Of a stretch of DNA of 64,000 nucleotides, positions 25,160 to 38,399 are shown piece after piece (positions within the stretch are counted from its first letter, which is position 1; every line of letters begins with the position of its first letter). The translations under genes were made by a program, and so were the position numbers. Under the pieces are notes generated by a model that had not been told where the DNA came from, did not search any database, and saw only the letters and a program-made list of their open reading frames with translations. The stretch lies in the NCBI GenBank assembly GCA_947579665.1, contig OX388350.1, positions 88,121,152 through 88,185,151 on the forward strand. The letters are read 5' to 3'. Source of the DNA: Sympetrum striolatum. Lineage: Eukaryota; Arthropoda; Insecta; Odonata; Libellulidae.

Positions 25160-27640
25160 AGGTAAATTGGAATTAAAAAAAATTGAAATTTCGGTAAAAA
25201 TTTCTGTTTTCGATGCTTTTTCGATCATTTTTTATCAAAATCACGAAAAGTAAGGCAAAATTGAAGAAAAAATTGAAATTTCGGTTTAAATTTCTGTTTT
25301 GGATGCTATTTTTGTTCATTTTTATCAAAATCACGAAAAATGGAAATTAAAGGAAAAAATTAAAATTTCGGTTAAAATATCTGTTTTCGATGTATATTTA
25401 GATAATTTTTTATCAAAATCACGGAAACTAAGGACAATTAGTGGAAAAAAAATTGAAATTTGGGTTTAAAATTTCATTTTTCGATGCTTTTTAGATAATT
25501 TTTTATCAAAATCACGAAAACTTAGGCAAATTAGAGGAAAAAAATTGAAATTTCGATTAAAATTGCTGTTTTCGATGCATTTTTTGATCATTTTTTATCA
25601 AAATCACGAAAACTAAGGGAAATTTGTGGAAAAAAATTTTAATTGGGTTAAAATTTCTGTTTTCGATGCTTTTTTAGATCATTTTTTATCAAAATCACGG
25701 AAACTAATGCAAAATAGAGGAAAGAAATTGAAATTTCGGTTAAACTTTCTGTTTTCGAAGCTTTTTTAGATCATTTTTTATCAAAATCACGAAGACTAAG
25801 GCAAAATAGAGGAAAAAATTTGAAATTTCGGTTTAAATTTCTGTTTTCGATGCTTTTTTAGATCATTTTTCATCAAAATTACGAAAACTAAGGCAAAATA
25901 GAGGAAAAAAGTTGTAATATCTTTTATAATTCCTGTTTTCATGCTTTATAAGATCATTTTTTATCAAAATCTGGAAAACTAATGCAAATTAGAGGAAAAA
26001 AATTGATATTTCGGTTAAAATTTCTGTTTTCGATTCTTTTTTAGATCATTTTTTATCAAAATCACGGAAACTAATGCAAAATAGAGGAAAAAATTGAAAT
26101 TTTGGTTAAAATTTCTGTTTTCGATGCTTTTTTAGATCATTTTTTATCAAAATCACGAAGACTAAGGCAAAGTAGAGGAAAAAAGTGAAATTTCGGTTAA
26201 AATTTCTGATTTCGATGCTTTATTAGATCATTCTTTATCAAAATTACGAAAGCTAAGGCAAAATTGAGGAAAAAGTATTTTTTCGTTAAAATTTCATTTT
26301 TCGATGCTTTTTTTAGATCATTTTTTGTCAAAATCACGAAAACTCAGGCGAAACAGAGTAAAAAAAATTGAAATTTCTTTTAAAAATTCATTTTCCAATG
26401 CTTTTTTAGATCATTATTTATCAAAATCACGAAAACTAAGGCAAAATAGAGGAAAAAAATTTAAATTTGGGTTAAAATTTCTGTTTTCGATGCTTTTTTA
26501 GATCGTTTTTTATCAAAATCACGAAAACTAAGGAAAAATAGAGGAAAAAAGTTGAAACTTCGGTTAAAATTTCTATTTTCTTTGCTTTTTTAGATAATTT
26601 TTTATCAAAATAACGAAAACTAAGGCTAATTAGAGGAAAAAAATTGAAATATCGGTTTAAAATTTCTATTTTGATGCTTGTTTAGATAATATTTTATCAA
26701 AATCACGAAAACTAAGGACAATTAGTGGAAAAAAATTGAAATTTGGGTTAAAATTTCAGTTTTCGATGCTTTTTTTAGATCATTTTTTGTCAAAATCACG
26801 AAAACTATGGCAAAATTGAGGAAAAAAATTGAAATTTCGGTTAAAATTTCTGTTTTCGATGCTTTTTTAGATACTTTTTTATCAAAATTACGAAAACTAA
26901 GGCAAAGTAGAGAAAAAAAATTGAAATTTCTTTTATAATTCCTGTTTTCATGCTTTATAAGATCATTTTTTATCAAAATCTGGAAAACTAATGCAAATTA
27001 GAGGAAAAAAATTGATATTTCGGTTAACATTTCTGTTTTCGATGCTTTTTTAGATCATTTTTTATCAAAATCACGGAAACTAATGCAAAATAGAGGAAAT
27101 AAATTGAAATTTTGTTAAAATTTCTGTTTTCGATGCTTTTTTAGATCATTTTTTATCAAAATCACGAAGTCTAAGGCAAAGTAGAGGAAAAAAGTGAAAT
27201 TTCGGTTAAAATTTCTGTTTTCAATGCTTTATTAGATCATTCTTTATCAAAATTACGAAAGCTAAGCCAAAATTTAGGAAAAAATTGATTTTTTCGTTAA
27301 AATTTCATTTTTCGATGCTTTTTTAGATCATTTTTTGTCAAAATCACGAAAACTCAGGCGAAACAGAGTAAGAAAAATTGAAATTTCTTTTAAAAATTCA
27401 TTTTCCGATGCTTTTTTTGATCATTTTTTATCAAAATCACGAAAACTAAGGCTATATAGAGGAAAAAAATTAAAATTTCGGTTAAAATTTCTGTTTTCGA
27501 TGCTTTTTTAGATAATTATTTATCAAAATCAAGAAAACTAATGCAAATTAGAGGAAAAAAATTGAAATTTCGGTTAAAATTTCTGTTTTCGAAGTTTTTT
27601 TAGATCATTATTTATCAAAATCACGAAAACTAAGGCAAAA
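25160..27640 (+). repeat. 2.5 kb duplicated block, copy 1 (right of gap)
   Basis: Matches 30,841-33,320 at offsets of 5,681 falling to 5,674. The change is explained by extra single bases in homopolymers in this copy. Shared markers include TTGGAATTAAAAAA at the start, the short CACGAAAAATGGAAATT junction near 25,335 and ATCTTTTATAATTCCTG near 25,918. Confidence 0.9.
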
Positions 27641-27679
27641 AAGAGGAAAAAAATTGAAATTTCGGTTAAAATTTCTGTT

Positions 27680-30440
27680 TTCGATGCTTTTTAGATCATT
27701 TATTATCAAAATCACGGAAACTAATGCAAAATAGAGGAAAAAAATTGAAATTTCAGTTAAAATTTCTGTTTTCGATGATTTTTTTAGATCATTTCTTATC
27801 AAAATGACGATAACTAAGGTAAATTAGAATAAAAAAAAATTGAAATTTCGGTAAAAATTTCTGTTTTCGATGCTTTTTCGATCATTTTTTATCAGAATCA
27901 CGAAAACGAAGGCAAATTAGAGGAATAAAATTGAAATTTCGGTTAAAATTGCTGTTTTCGATGCTTTTTTTGATCATTTTTTATCAAAATCACGGAAACT
28001 AATGCAAAATAGAGGAAAAAAATTGAAATTTTGGTTAAAATTTCTGTTTTCGATGCTTTTTTAGATCATTTTTTATCAAAATCACGAAGACTAAGGCAAA
28101 GTAGAGGAAAAAGTGAAATTTCGGTCAAAATTTCTGTTTTCGATGCTTTATTAGATCATTCTTTATCAAAATTACGAAAGCTAAGGCAAAATTGAGGAAA
28201 AAGTTGATTTTTCGTTGAAATTTCATTTTTCGATGCTTTTTTAGATCATTTTTTTCAAAATCACGAAAACTCAGGCGAAACAGAGTAAAAAAAATTGAAA
28301 TTTCTTTTAAAAATTCATTTTCCAATGCTTTTTTAGATCATTATTTATCAAAATCACCGAAACTAATGCAAAATAAAGGGAAAAAATTTAAATTTCGGTT
28401 AAAATTTCTGTTTTCGATGCTATTTAAGATCATTTTTTTTTAAATCACGAAGACTAATGGAAAATAGAGGAAAAAAGTTGAAATTACGGTTTAAATTTCT
28501 GTTTTCGATGCTTTTTTAGATCATTTTTTTATGAAAATTACGAAAACTGAGGCAAAGTAGAGGAAAAAAATTGAAATTTCTTTTATAATTCCTGTTTTCA
28601 TGCTTTATAAGATCATTTTTTATAAAAATCTGGAAACTAATGCAAATTAGAGGAAAAAAATTAAAATTTGGGTTAAAATTTCTGTTTTCGAAGCTTTTTT
28701 AGATCATTTTTTGTAAAAATCACGAAAACTAAGGCAAAATAGAGGAAAAAATTGAAATTTGGGTTAAAATTTCAGTTTTCGATGCTTTTTTAGATCATTT
28801 TTTGTCAAAATCACGAAAACGAAGGCAAAACAGAGGAAAAAAATTGAAATTTCGGTTAAAATTTCATTTTTCAATGCTTTTTTAGATCATTTTTTTTATC
28901 AAAATCACGAAAACTAAGGCAAAATAGAGGAAAAAAAATTAAAATTTTGGTTAAAATTGCTGTTTTCGATGCTTTTATTGATCATTTTTTATCAAAATCA
29001 CGAAAACTAAGGGAAATTAGAGGAAAAAAATTGAAATTTCGGTTAAAATATCTGTTTTCGATGTATATTTAGATAATTTTTTATCAAATTCACGGAATCT
29101 AAGGACAATTATTGGAAAAAAAATTGAAAATTGGGTTAAAATTTCTATTTTCGATGCTTTTTTAGATCATTATTTTAAAAATCACGAAAACTAAGGCAAA
29201 TTAGAGGAAAAAAATTGAAATTTGGGTTAAAATTTCTTTGTTCGATGCTTTTTTAGATCGTTTTTTATCAAAATCACGAAAACTAAGGCAAAATAGAGGA
29301 AAAAAGTTGAAATTTCGGTTAAAATTTCTGTTTAAGATGCTTTTTTAGATAATTTTTTATCAAAATCACGAAAACTAAGGCAAATTAAAGGAAAAAAATT
29401 GAAATTTGGGTTAAAATTTCTGTTTTCGATGCTTTTTTTAGATCATTTTTTGTCAAAATCACGAAAACTAAGGCAAAACAGAGGAAAAAATTGAAATTTC
29501 GGTTAAAATTTCATTTTTCTAAGCACTTTTGGATCATTTTTTTTCAAAATCACGAAAACGAAGGCAAAACTGAGGTAAAAATCGAAATTTCGGTTAAAAT
29601 TTCATTTTTCGATGCTTTTTTAGATCATTTTTTATCAAAATCACGGAAACTAATGCAAAATAGAGGGAAAAAATTGAAATTTTTGTTAAAATTTCTGTTT
29701 TCGATGCTTTTTTAGATCATTTTTTATCAAAATCACGAAGACTAAGGCAAAGTAGAGGAAAAAGTGAAATTTCGGTTAAAATTTCTGTTTTCGATGCTTT
29801 ATTAGATCATTCTTTATCAAAATTACGAAGGCTAAGGCAAAATTGAGGAAAAAGTTGATTTTTCGTTAAAATTTCATTTTTCGATGCTTTTTTAGATCAT
29901 TTTTTTCAAAATCACGAAAACCCAGGCGAAACAGAGTAAAAAAAATTGAAATTTCTTTTAAAAATTCATTTTCCAATGCTTTTTTAGATCATTATTTATC
30001 AAAATCACCGAAACTAATGCAAAATAAAGGGAAAAAATTTAAATTTCGGTTAAAATTTCTGTTTTCGATGCTATTTAAGATCATTTTTTTTTTTAAATCA
30101 CGAAGACTAATGGAAAATAGAGGAAAAAAGTTGAAATTACGGTTTAAATTTCTGTTTTCGATGCTTTTTTAGATCATTTTTTTATGAAAATTACGAAAAC
30201 TGAGTCAAAGTAGAGGAAAAAAATTGAAATTTCTTTTATAATTCCTGTTTTCATGCTTTATAAGATCATTTTTTATCAAAATCTGGAAACTAATGCAAAT
30301 TAGAGGAAAAAAATTGATATTTCGGTTAACATTTCTGTATTCGATGCTTTTTTAGATAATTTTTTATCAAAATCACGGAAACTAATGCAAAATAGAGGAA
30401 ATAAATTGAAATTTTGTTAAAATTTCTGTTTTCGATGCTT
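27680..30440 (+). repeat. Domain IV mosaic segment shared with 40.7-42.4 kb
   Basis: Shares TTTCAGTTAAAATTTCTG and ATCAGAATCACGAAAACGAA (near 27,891) with about 40,880, at an offset of about 12,989 bp (142 monomers). Later markers match at about 12.44 kb, so roughly six monomers were lost or gained between the copies. It contains the marker TCTAAGCACTTTTGG at 29,518. Confidence 0.78.
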
Positions 30441-30840
30441 TTTTAGATCATTTTTTATCAAAATCACGAAGACTAAAGCAAAGTAGAGGAAAAAAGTGAA
30501 ATTTCGGTTAAAATTTCTGTTTTCGATGCTTTATTAGATCATTCTTTATCAAAATTACGAAAGCTAAGGCAAAATTGAGGAAAAAGTTGATCTTTCGTTA
30601 AAATTTCATTTTTCGATGCTTTTTTAGATCATTTTTTGTCAAAATCACGAAAACTCAGGCGAAACAGAGTAAAAAAAATTGAAATTTCTTTTAAAATTCA
30701 TTTTCCGATGCTTTTTTAGATCATTTATTATCAAAATCACGGAAACTAATGCAAAATAGAGGAAAAAAATTGAAATTTCAGTTAAAATTTCTGTTTTCGA
30801 TGATTTTTTAGATCATTTCTTATCAAAATGACGAAAACTA

Positions 30841-33320
30841 AGGTAAATTGGAATTAAAAAAAATTGAAATTTCGGTAAAAATTTCTGTTTTCGATGCTTT
30901 TTCGATCATTTTTTATCAAAATCACGAAAAGTAAGGCAAAATTGAAGAAAAAATTGAAATTTCGGTTTAAATTTCTGTTTTGGATGCTATTTTTGTTCAT
31001 TTTTATCAAAATCACGAAAAATGGAAATTAAAGGAAAAAATTAAAATTTCGGTTAAAATATCTGTTTTCGATGTATATTTAGATAATTTTTTATCAAAAT
31101 CACGGAAACTAAGGACAATTAGTGGAAAAAAAATTGAAATTTGGGTTAAAATTTCATTTTTCGATGCTTTTTAGATAATTTTTTATCAAAATCACGAAAA
31201 CTTAGGCAAATTAGAGGAAAAAAATTGAAATTTCGATTAAAATTGCTGTTTTCGATGCATTTTTTGATCATTTTTTATCAAAATCACGAAAACTAAGGGA
31301 AATTTGTGGAAAAAAATTTTAATTGGGTTAAAATTTCTGTTTTCGATGCTTTTTTAGATCATTTTTTATCAAAATCACGGAAACTAATGCAAAATAGAGG
31401 AAAGAAATTGAAATTTCGGTTAAACTTTCTGTTTTCGAAGCTTTTTTAGATCATTTTTTATCAAAATCACGAAGACTAAGGCAAAATAGAGGAAAAAATT
31501 TGAAATTTCGGTTTAAATTTCTGTTTTCGATGCTTTTTTAGATCATTTTTCATCAAAATTACGAAAACTAAGGCAAAATAGAGGAAAAAAGTTGTAATAT
31601 CTTTTATAATTCCTGTTTTCATGCTTTATAAGATCATTTTTTATCAAAATCTGGAAAACTAATGCAAATTAGAGGAAAAAAATTGATATTTCGGTTAAAA
31701 TTTCTGTTTTCGATTCTTTTTTAGATCATTTTTTATCAAAATCACGGAAACTAATGCAAAATAGAGGAAAAAATTGAAATTTTGGTTAAAATTTCTGTTT
31801 TCGATGCTTTTTTAGATCATTTTTTATCAAAATCACGAAGACTAAGGCAAAGTAGAGGAAAAAAGTGAAATTTCGGTTAAAATTTCTGATTTCGATGCTT
31901 TATTAGATCATTCTTTATCAAAATTACGAAAGCTAAGGCAAAATTGAGGAAAAAGTATTTTTTCGTTAAAATTTCATTTTTCGATGCTTTTTTAGATCAT
32001 TTTTTGTCAAAATCACGAAAACTCAGGCGAAACAGAGTAAAAAAAATTGAAATTTCTTTTAAAAATTCATTTTCCAATGCTTTTTTAGATCATTATTTAT
32101 CAAAATCACGAAAACTAAGGCAAAATAGAGGAAAAAAATTTAAATTTGGGTTAAAATTTCTGTTTTCGATGCTTTTTTAGATCGTTTTTTATCAAAATCA
32201 CGAAAACTAAGGAAAAATAGAGGAAAAAAGTTGAAACTTCGGTTAAAATTTCTATTTTCTTTGCTTTTTTAGATAATTTTTTATCAAAATAACGAAAACT
32301 AAGGCTAATTAGAGGAAAAAAATTGAAATATCGGTTAAAATTTCTATTTTGATGCTTGTTTAGATAATATTTTATCAAAATCACGAAAACTAAGGACAAT
32401 TAGTGGAAAAAAATTGAAATTTGGGTTAAAATTTCAGTTTTCGATGCTTTTTTAGATCATTTTTTGTCAAAATCACGAAAACTATGGCAAAATTGAGGAA
32501 AAAAATTGAAATTTCGGTTAAAATTTCTGTTTTCGATGCTTTTTTAGATACTTTTTTATCAAAATTACGAAAACTAAGGCAAAGTAGAGAAAAAAAATTG
32601 AAATTTCTTTTATAATTCCTGTTTTCATGCTTTATAAGATCATTTTTTATCAAAATCTGGAAAACTAATGCAAATTAGAGGAAAAAATTGATATTTCGGT
32701 TAACATTTCTGTTTTCGATGCTTTTTTAGATCATTTTTTATCAAAATCACGGAAACTAATGCAAAATAGAGGAAATAAATTGAAATTTTGTTAAAATTTC
32801 TGTTTTCGATGCTTTTTTAGATCATTTTTTATCAAAATCACGAAGTCTAAGGCAAAGTAGAGGAAAAAAGTGAAATTTCGGTTAAAATTTCTGTTTTCAA
32901 TGCTTTATTAGATCATTCTTTATCAAAATTACGAAAGCTAAGCCAAAATTTAGGAAAAAATTGATTTTTCGTTAAAATTTCATTTTTCGATGCTTTTTTA
33001 GATCATTTTTTGTCAAAATCACGAAAACTCAGGCGAAACAGAGTAAGAAAAATTGAAATTTCTTTTAAAAATTCATTTTCCGATGCTTTTTTTGATCATT
33101 TTTTATCAAAATCACGAAAACTAAGGCTATATAGAGGAAAAAAATTAAAATTTCGGTTAAAATTTCTGTTTTCGATGCTTTTTTAGATAATTATTTATCA
33201 AAATCAAGAAAACTAATGCAAATTAGAGGAAAAAATTGAAATTTCGGTTAAAATTTCTGTTTTCGAAGTTTTTTTAGATCATTATTTATCAAAATCACGA
33301 AAACTAAGGCAAAAAAGAGG
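30841..33320 (+). repeat. 2.5 kb duplicated block, copy 2
   Basis: Counterpart of 25,160-27,640. Its homopolymers are the family-typical lengths, so it probably represents the true sequence better than the copy beside the gap. Confidence 0.9.
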
Positions 33321-34575
33321 AAAAAAATTGAAATTTCGGTTAAAATTTCAGTTTTCGATGATTTTTTAGATAATTTCTTATCAAAATGACGAAAACTAAG
33401 GTAAATTAGAATAAAAAAAAATTGAAATTTCGGTTAAAATTTCTGTTTTCGATGCTTTTTCGATCTTTTTTTATCAAAATCACGAAAAGTAAGGCAAAAT
33501 TGAAGAAAAAATTGAAATTTCGGTTTAAATTTCTGTTTTGGATGCTATTTTTGTTCATTTTTATCAAAATCACGAAAACTAAGGGAAATTAAAGGAAAAA
33601 ATTTAAATTTCGGTTAAAATATCTGTTTTTGATGTATATTTAGATAATTTTTTATCAAAATCACGGAAACTAAGGACAATTAGTGGAAAAAATTGATATT
33701 TGGGTTAAAATTTCATTTTTCGATGCTTTTTAGATCATTTTTTATCAGAATCACGAAAACTTAGGCAAATTAGAGGAATAAAATTGAAATTTCGTTTAAA
33801 ATTGCTGTTTTCGATGCTTTTTTTGATCATTTTTTATCAAAATCACGAAAACTAAGGGAAATTTGTGGAAAAAAATTTTAATTTGGGTTAAAATTTCCGT
33901 TTTCGATGCTTTTTTAGATCATTTTTTATCAAAATCACGGAAACTAATGCAAAATAGAGGAAAGAAATTGAAATTTCGGTTAAACTTTCTGTTTTCGAAG
34001 CTATTTTAGATCATTTTTTATCAAAATCACGAAGACTAAGGCAAAATTGAGGAAAAAATTTGAAATTTCGGTTTAAATTTCTGTTTTCGATGCATTTTTA
34101 GATCATTTTTTATCAAAATTACGAAAACTAAGGCAAATTAGAGGAAAAAAATTGTAATATCTTTTATAATTCCTGTTTTCATGCTTTATTAGATCATTTT
34201 TTATCAAAATCAAGAAAACTAATGTAAATTAGTGGAAAAAAATTGAAATTTGGGTTAAATCTTCTAATTTCGATGCTTTTTTAGATCTTTTTTTATCAAA
34301 ATCACGAAAACTAAGGCAAATTAGAGGAAAAAATTTAAATTTGGGTTAAAATTTCTGTTTTCGATGCTTTTTAAGATCGTTTTTTATCAAAATCACGTAA
34401 ACTAAGGCAAAATAGAGGAAAAAAGTTGAAATTTCGGTTAAAATTTCTGTTTTCGATGCTTTTTTAGATCATTTTTTATCAAAATCACGTAAACTAAGGA
34501 AAAATAGAGGAAAAAATTGAAATTTCGGTTAAAATTTCTGTTTAAGATGCTTTTTTAGATAATTTTTTATCAAAA
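32430..34575 (+). repeat. 2.15 kb duplicated block, copy 1
   Basis: Matches 35,262-37,409 at an offset of 2,834 bp (31 monomers). Shared markers are ACTATGGCAAAATTGAGG, CACGAAGTCTAAGG, GGCTATATAGAGG and TTGGGTTAAATCTTCTAATT. A partial third run of the later monomers occupies 34,590-35,240. Confidence 0.85.
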
Positions 34576-35261
34576 TCAAGAAAACTAATGCAAATTAGAG
34601 GAAAAAATTGAAATTTCGGTTAAAATTTCTGTTTTCGAAGTTTTTTTAGATCATTATTTATCAAAATCACGAAAACTAAGGCAAAAAAGAGGAAAAAAAT
34701 TGAAATTTCGGTTAAAATTTCAGTTTTCGATGATTTTTTAGATCATTTCTTATCAAAATGACGAAAACTAAGGTAAATTAGAATTAAAAAAAATTGAAAT
34801 TTCGGTTAAAATTTCTGTTTTCGATGCTTTTTCGATCTTTTTTTATCAAAATCACGAAAAGTAAGGCAAAATTGAAGAAAAAATTGAAATTTCGGTTTAA
34901 ATTTCTGTTTTGGATGCTATTTTTGTTCATTTTTATCAAAATCACGAAAACTAAGGGAAATTAAAGGAAAAAATTTAAATTTCGGTTAAAATATCTGTTT
35001 TTGATGTATATTTAGATAATTTTTTATCAAAATCACGGAAACTAAGGACAATAAGTGGAAAAAATTGATATTTGGGTTAAAATTTCATTTTTCGATGCTT
35101 TTTAGATCATTTTTTATCAGAATCACGAAAACTTAGGCAAATTAGAGGAATAAAATTGAAATTTCGTTTAAAATTGCTGTTTTCGATGCTTTTTTTGATC
35201 ATTTTTTATCAAAATCACGAAAACTAAGGGAAATTTGTGGAAAAAAATTGAAATTTCGGTT

Positions 35262-37409
35262 AAAATTTCAGTTTTCGATGCTTTTTTAGATCATTTTTTG
35301 TCAAAATCACGAAAACTATGGCAAAATTGAGGAAAAAAATTGAAATTTCGGTTAAAATTTCTGTTTTCGATGCTTTTTTAGATACTTTTTTATCAAAATT
35401 ACGAAAACTAAGGCAAAGTAGAGAAAAAAAATTGAAATTTCTTTTATAATTCCTGTTTTCATGCTTTATAAGATCATTTTTTATCAAAATCTGGAAAACT
35501 AATGCAAATTAGAGGAAAAAATTGATATTTCGGTTAACATTTCTGTTTTCGATGCTTTTTTAGATCATTTTTTATCAAAATCACGGAAACTAATGCAAAA
35601 TAGAGGAAATAAATTGAAATTTTGTTAAAATTTCTGTTTTCGATGCTTTTTTAGATCATTTTTTATCAAAATCACGAAGTCTAAGGCAAAGTAGAGGAAA
35701 AAAGTGAAATTTCGGTTAAAATTTCTGTTTTCAATGCTTTATTAGATCATTCTTTATCAAAATTACGAAAGCTAAGCCAAAATTTAGGAAAAAATTGATT
35801 TTTCGTTAAAATTTCATTTTTCGATGCTTTTTTAGATCATTTTTTGTCAAAATCACGAAAACTCAGGCGAAACAGAGTAAGAAAAATTGAAATTTCTTTT
35901 AAAAATTCATTTTCCGATGCTTTTTTTGATCATTTTTTATCAAAATCACGAAAACTAAGGCTATATAGAGGAAAAAAATTAAAATTTCGGTTAAAATTTC
36001 TGTTTTCGATGCTTTTTTAGATAATTATTTATCAAAATCAAGAAAACTAATGCAAATTAGAGGAAAAAATTGAAATTTCGGTTAAAATTTCTGTTTTCGA
36101 AGTTTTTTTAGATCATTATTTATCAAAATCACGAAAACTAAGGCAAAAAAGAGGAAAAAAATTGAAATTTCGGTTAAAATTTCAGTTTTCGATGATTTTT
36201 TAGATCATTTCTTATCAAAATGACGAAAACTAAGGTAAATTAGAATAAAAAAAAATTGAAATTTCGGTTAAAATTTCTGTTTTCGATGCTTTTTCGATCT
36301 TTTTTTATCAAAATCACGAAAAGTAAGGCAAAATTGAAGAAAAAATTGAAATTTCGGTTTAAATTTCTGTTTTGGATGCTATTTTTGTTCATTTTTATCA
36401 AAATCACGAAAACTAAGGGAAATTAAAGGAAAAAATTTAAATTTCGGTTAAAATATCTGTTTTTGATGTATATTTAGATAATTTTTTATCAAAATCACGG
36501 AAACTAAGGACAATTAGTGGAAAAAATTGATATTTGGGTTAAAATTTCATTTTTCGATGCTTTTTAGATCATTTTTTATCAGAATCACGAAAACTTAGGC
36601 AAATTAGAGGAATAAAATTGAAATTTCGTTTAAAATTGCTGTTTTCGATGCTTTTTTTGATCATTTTTTATCAAAATCACGAAAACTAAGGGAAATTTGT
36701 GGAAAAAAATTTTAATTTGGGTTAAAATTTCCGTTTTCGATGCATTTTTAGATCATTTTTTATCAAAATCACGGAAACTAATGCAAAATAGAGGAAAGAA
36801 ATTGAAATTTCGGTTAAACTTTCTGTTTTCGAAGCTATTTTAGATCATTTTTTATCAAAATCACGAAGACTAAGGCAAAATTGAGGAAAAAATTTGAAAT
36901 TTCGGTTTAAATTTCTGTTTTCGATGCATTTTTAGATCATTTTTTATCAAAATTACGAAAACTAAGGCAAATTAGAGGAAAAAAATTGTAATATCTTTTA
37001 TAATTCCTGTTTTCATGCTTTATTAGATCATTTTTTATCAAAATCAAGAAAACTAATGCAAATTAGTGGAAAAAAATTGAAATTTGGGTTAAATCTTCTA
37101 ATTTCGATGCTTTTTTAGATCTTTTTTTATCAAAATCACGAAAACTAAGGCAAATTAGAGGAAAAAATTTAAATTTGGGTTAAAATTTCTGTTTTCGATG
37201 CTTTTTAAGATCGTTTTTTATCAAAATCACGTAAACTAAGGCAAAATAGAGGAAAAAAGTTGAAATTTCGGTTAAAATTTCTGTTTTCGATGCTTTTTTA
37301 GATCATTTTTTATCAAAATCACGTAAACTAAGGAAAAATAGAGGAAAAAATTGAAATTTCGGTTAAAATTTCTGTTTAAGATGCTTTTTTAGATAATTTT
37401 TTATCAAAA
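35262..37409 (+). repeat. 2.15 kb duplicated block, copy 2
   Basis: Second copy of 32,430-34,575 with very few differences. It ends where this copy continues as CACGAAAACTAAGGCAAATT while the first reads CAAGAAAACTAATGC. Confidence 0.85.
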
Positions 37410-37620
37410 TCACGAAAACTAAGGCAAATTAAAGGAAAAAAATTGAAATTTGGGTTAAAATTTCTGTTTTCGATGCTTTTTTAGATCATTTTTTGTCAAA
37501 ATCACGAAAACTAAGGCAAAACAGAGGAAAAAATTGAAATTTCGGTTAAAATTTCATTTTTCTAAGCACTTTTGGATCATTTTTTTTCAAAATCACGAAA
37601 ACGAAGGCAAAACTGAAGTA
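35838..37620 (+). repeat. 1.78 kb duplicated block, copy 1 (overlaps the previous block)
   Basis: Matches 38,400-40,182 at a constant offset of 2,562 bp (28 monomers), including TCTAAGCACTTTTGG at 37,561 and 40,123. The overlap with the 2,834 bp duplication shows that successive duplication events used different boundaries. Confidence 0.85.
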
Positions 37621-38399
37621 AAAATCGAAATTTCGGTTAAAATTTCATTTTTCGATGCTTTTTTAGATCATTTTTTATCAAAATCACGGAAACTAATGCA
37701 AAATAGAGGAAAAAAATTGAAATTTTGGTTAAAATTTCTGTTTTCGATGCTTTTTTAGATCATTTTTTATCAAAATCACGAAGACTAAGGCAAAGTAGAG
37801 GAAAAAGTGAAATTTCGGTTAAAATTTCTGTTTTCGATGCTTTATTAGATCATTCTTTATCAAAATTACGAAAGCTAAGGCAAAATTGAGGAAAAAGTTG
37901 ATTTTTCGTTAAAATTTCATTTTTCGATGCTTTTTTAGATCATTTTTTTCAAAATCACGAAAACCCAGGCGAAACAGAGTAAAAAAAATTGAAATTTCTT
38001 TTAAAAATTCATTTTCCAATGCTTTTTTAGATCATTTTTTATCAAAATCACGAAAACTAAGGCTAAATAGAGGAAAAAGATTAAAATTTCGGTTAAAATT
38101 GCTGTTTTCGATGCTTTTTTTGATCATTTTTTATCAAAATCAGGAAAAGTAAGGGAAATTTGAGGAAAAAAATTTAAATTTGGGTTAAAATTTCTGTTTT
38201 CGATGCTTTTTTAGATCGTTTTTTATCAAAATCACGAAAACTAAGGCAGAATAAAGGAAAAAAGTTGAAATTTCGGTTAAAATTTCTGTTTTCGATGCTT
38301 TTTAGATCATTTATTATCAAAATCACGGAAACTAATGCAAAATAGAGGAAAAAAATTGAAATTTCAGTTAAAATTTCTGTTTTCGATGCTTTTTTAGAT

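Noticed and set aside
24923..25228. A 101-codon minus-strand open frame spanning the N run
   Set aside because: Most of it is unknown sequence. It exists only because N cannot be read as a stop.
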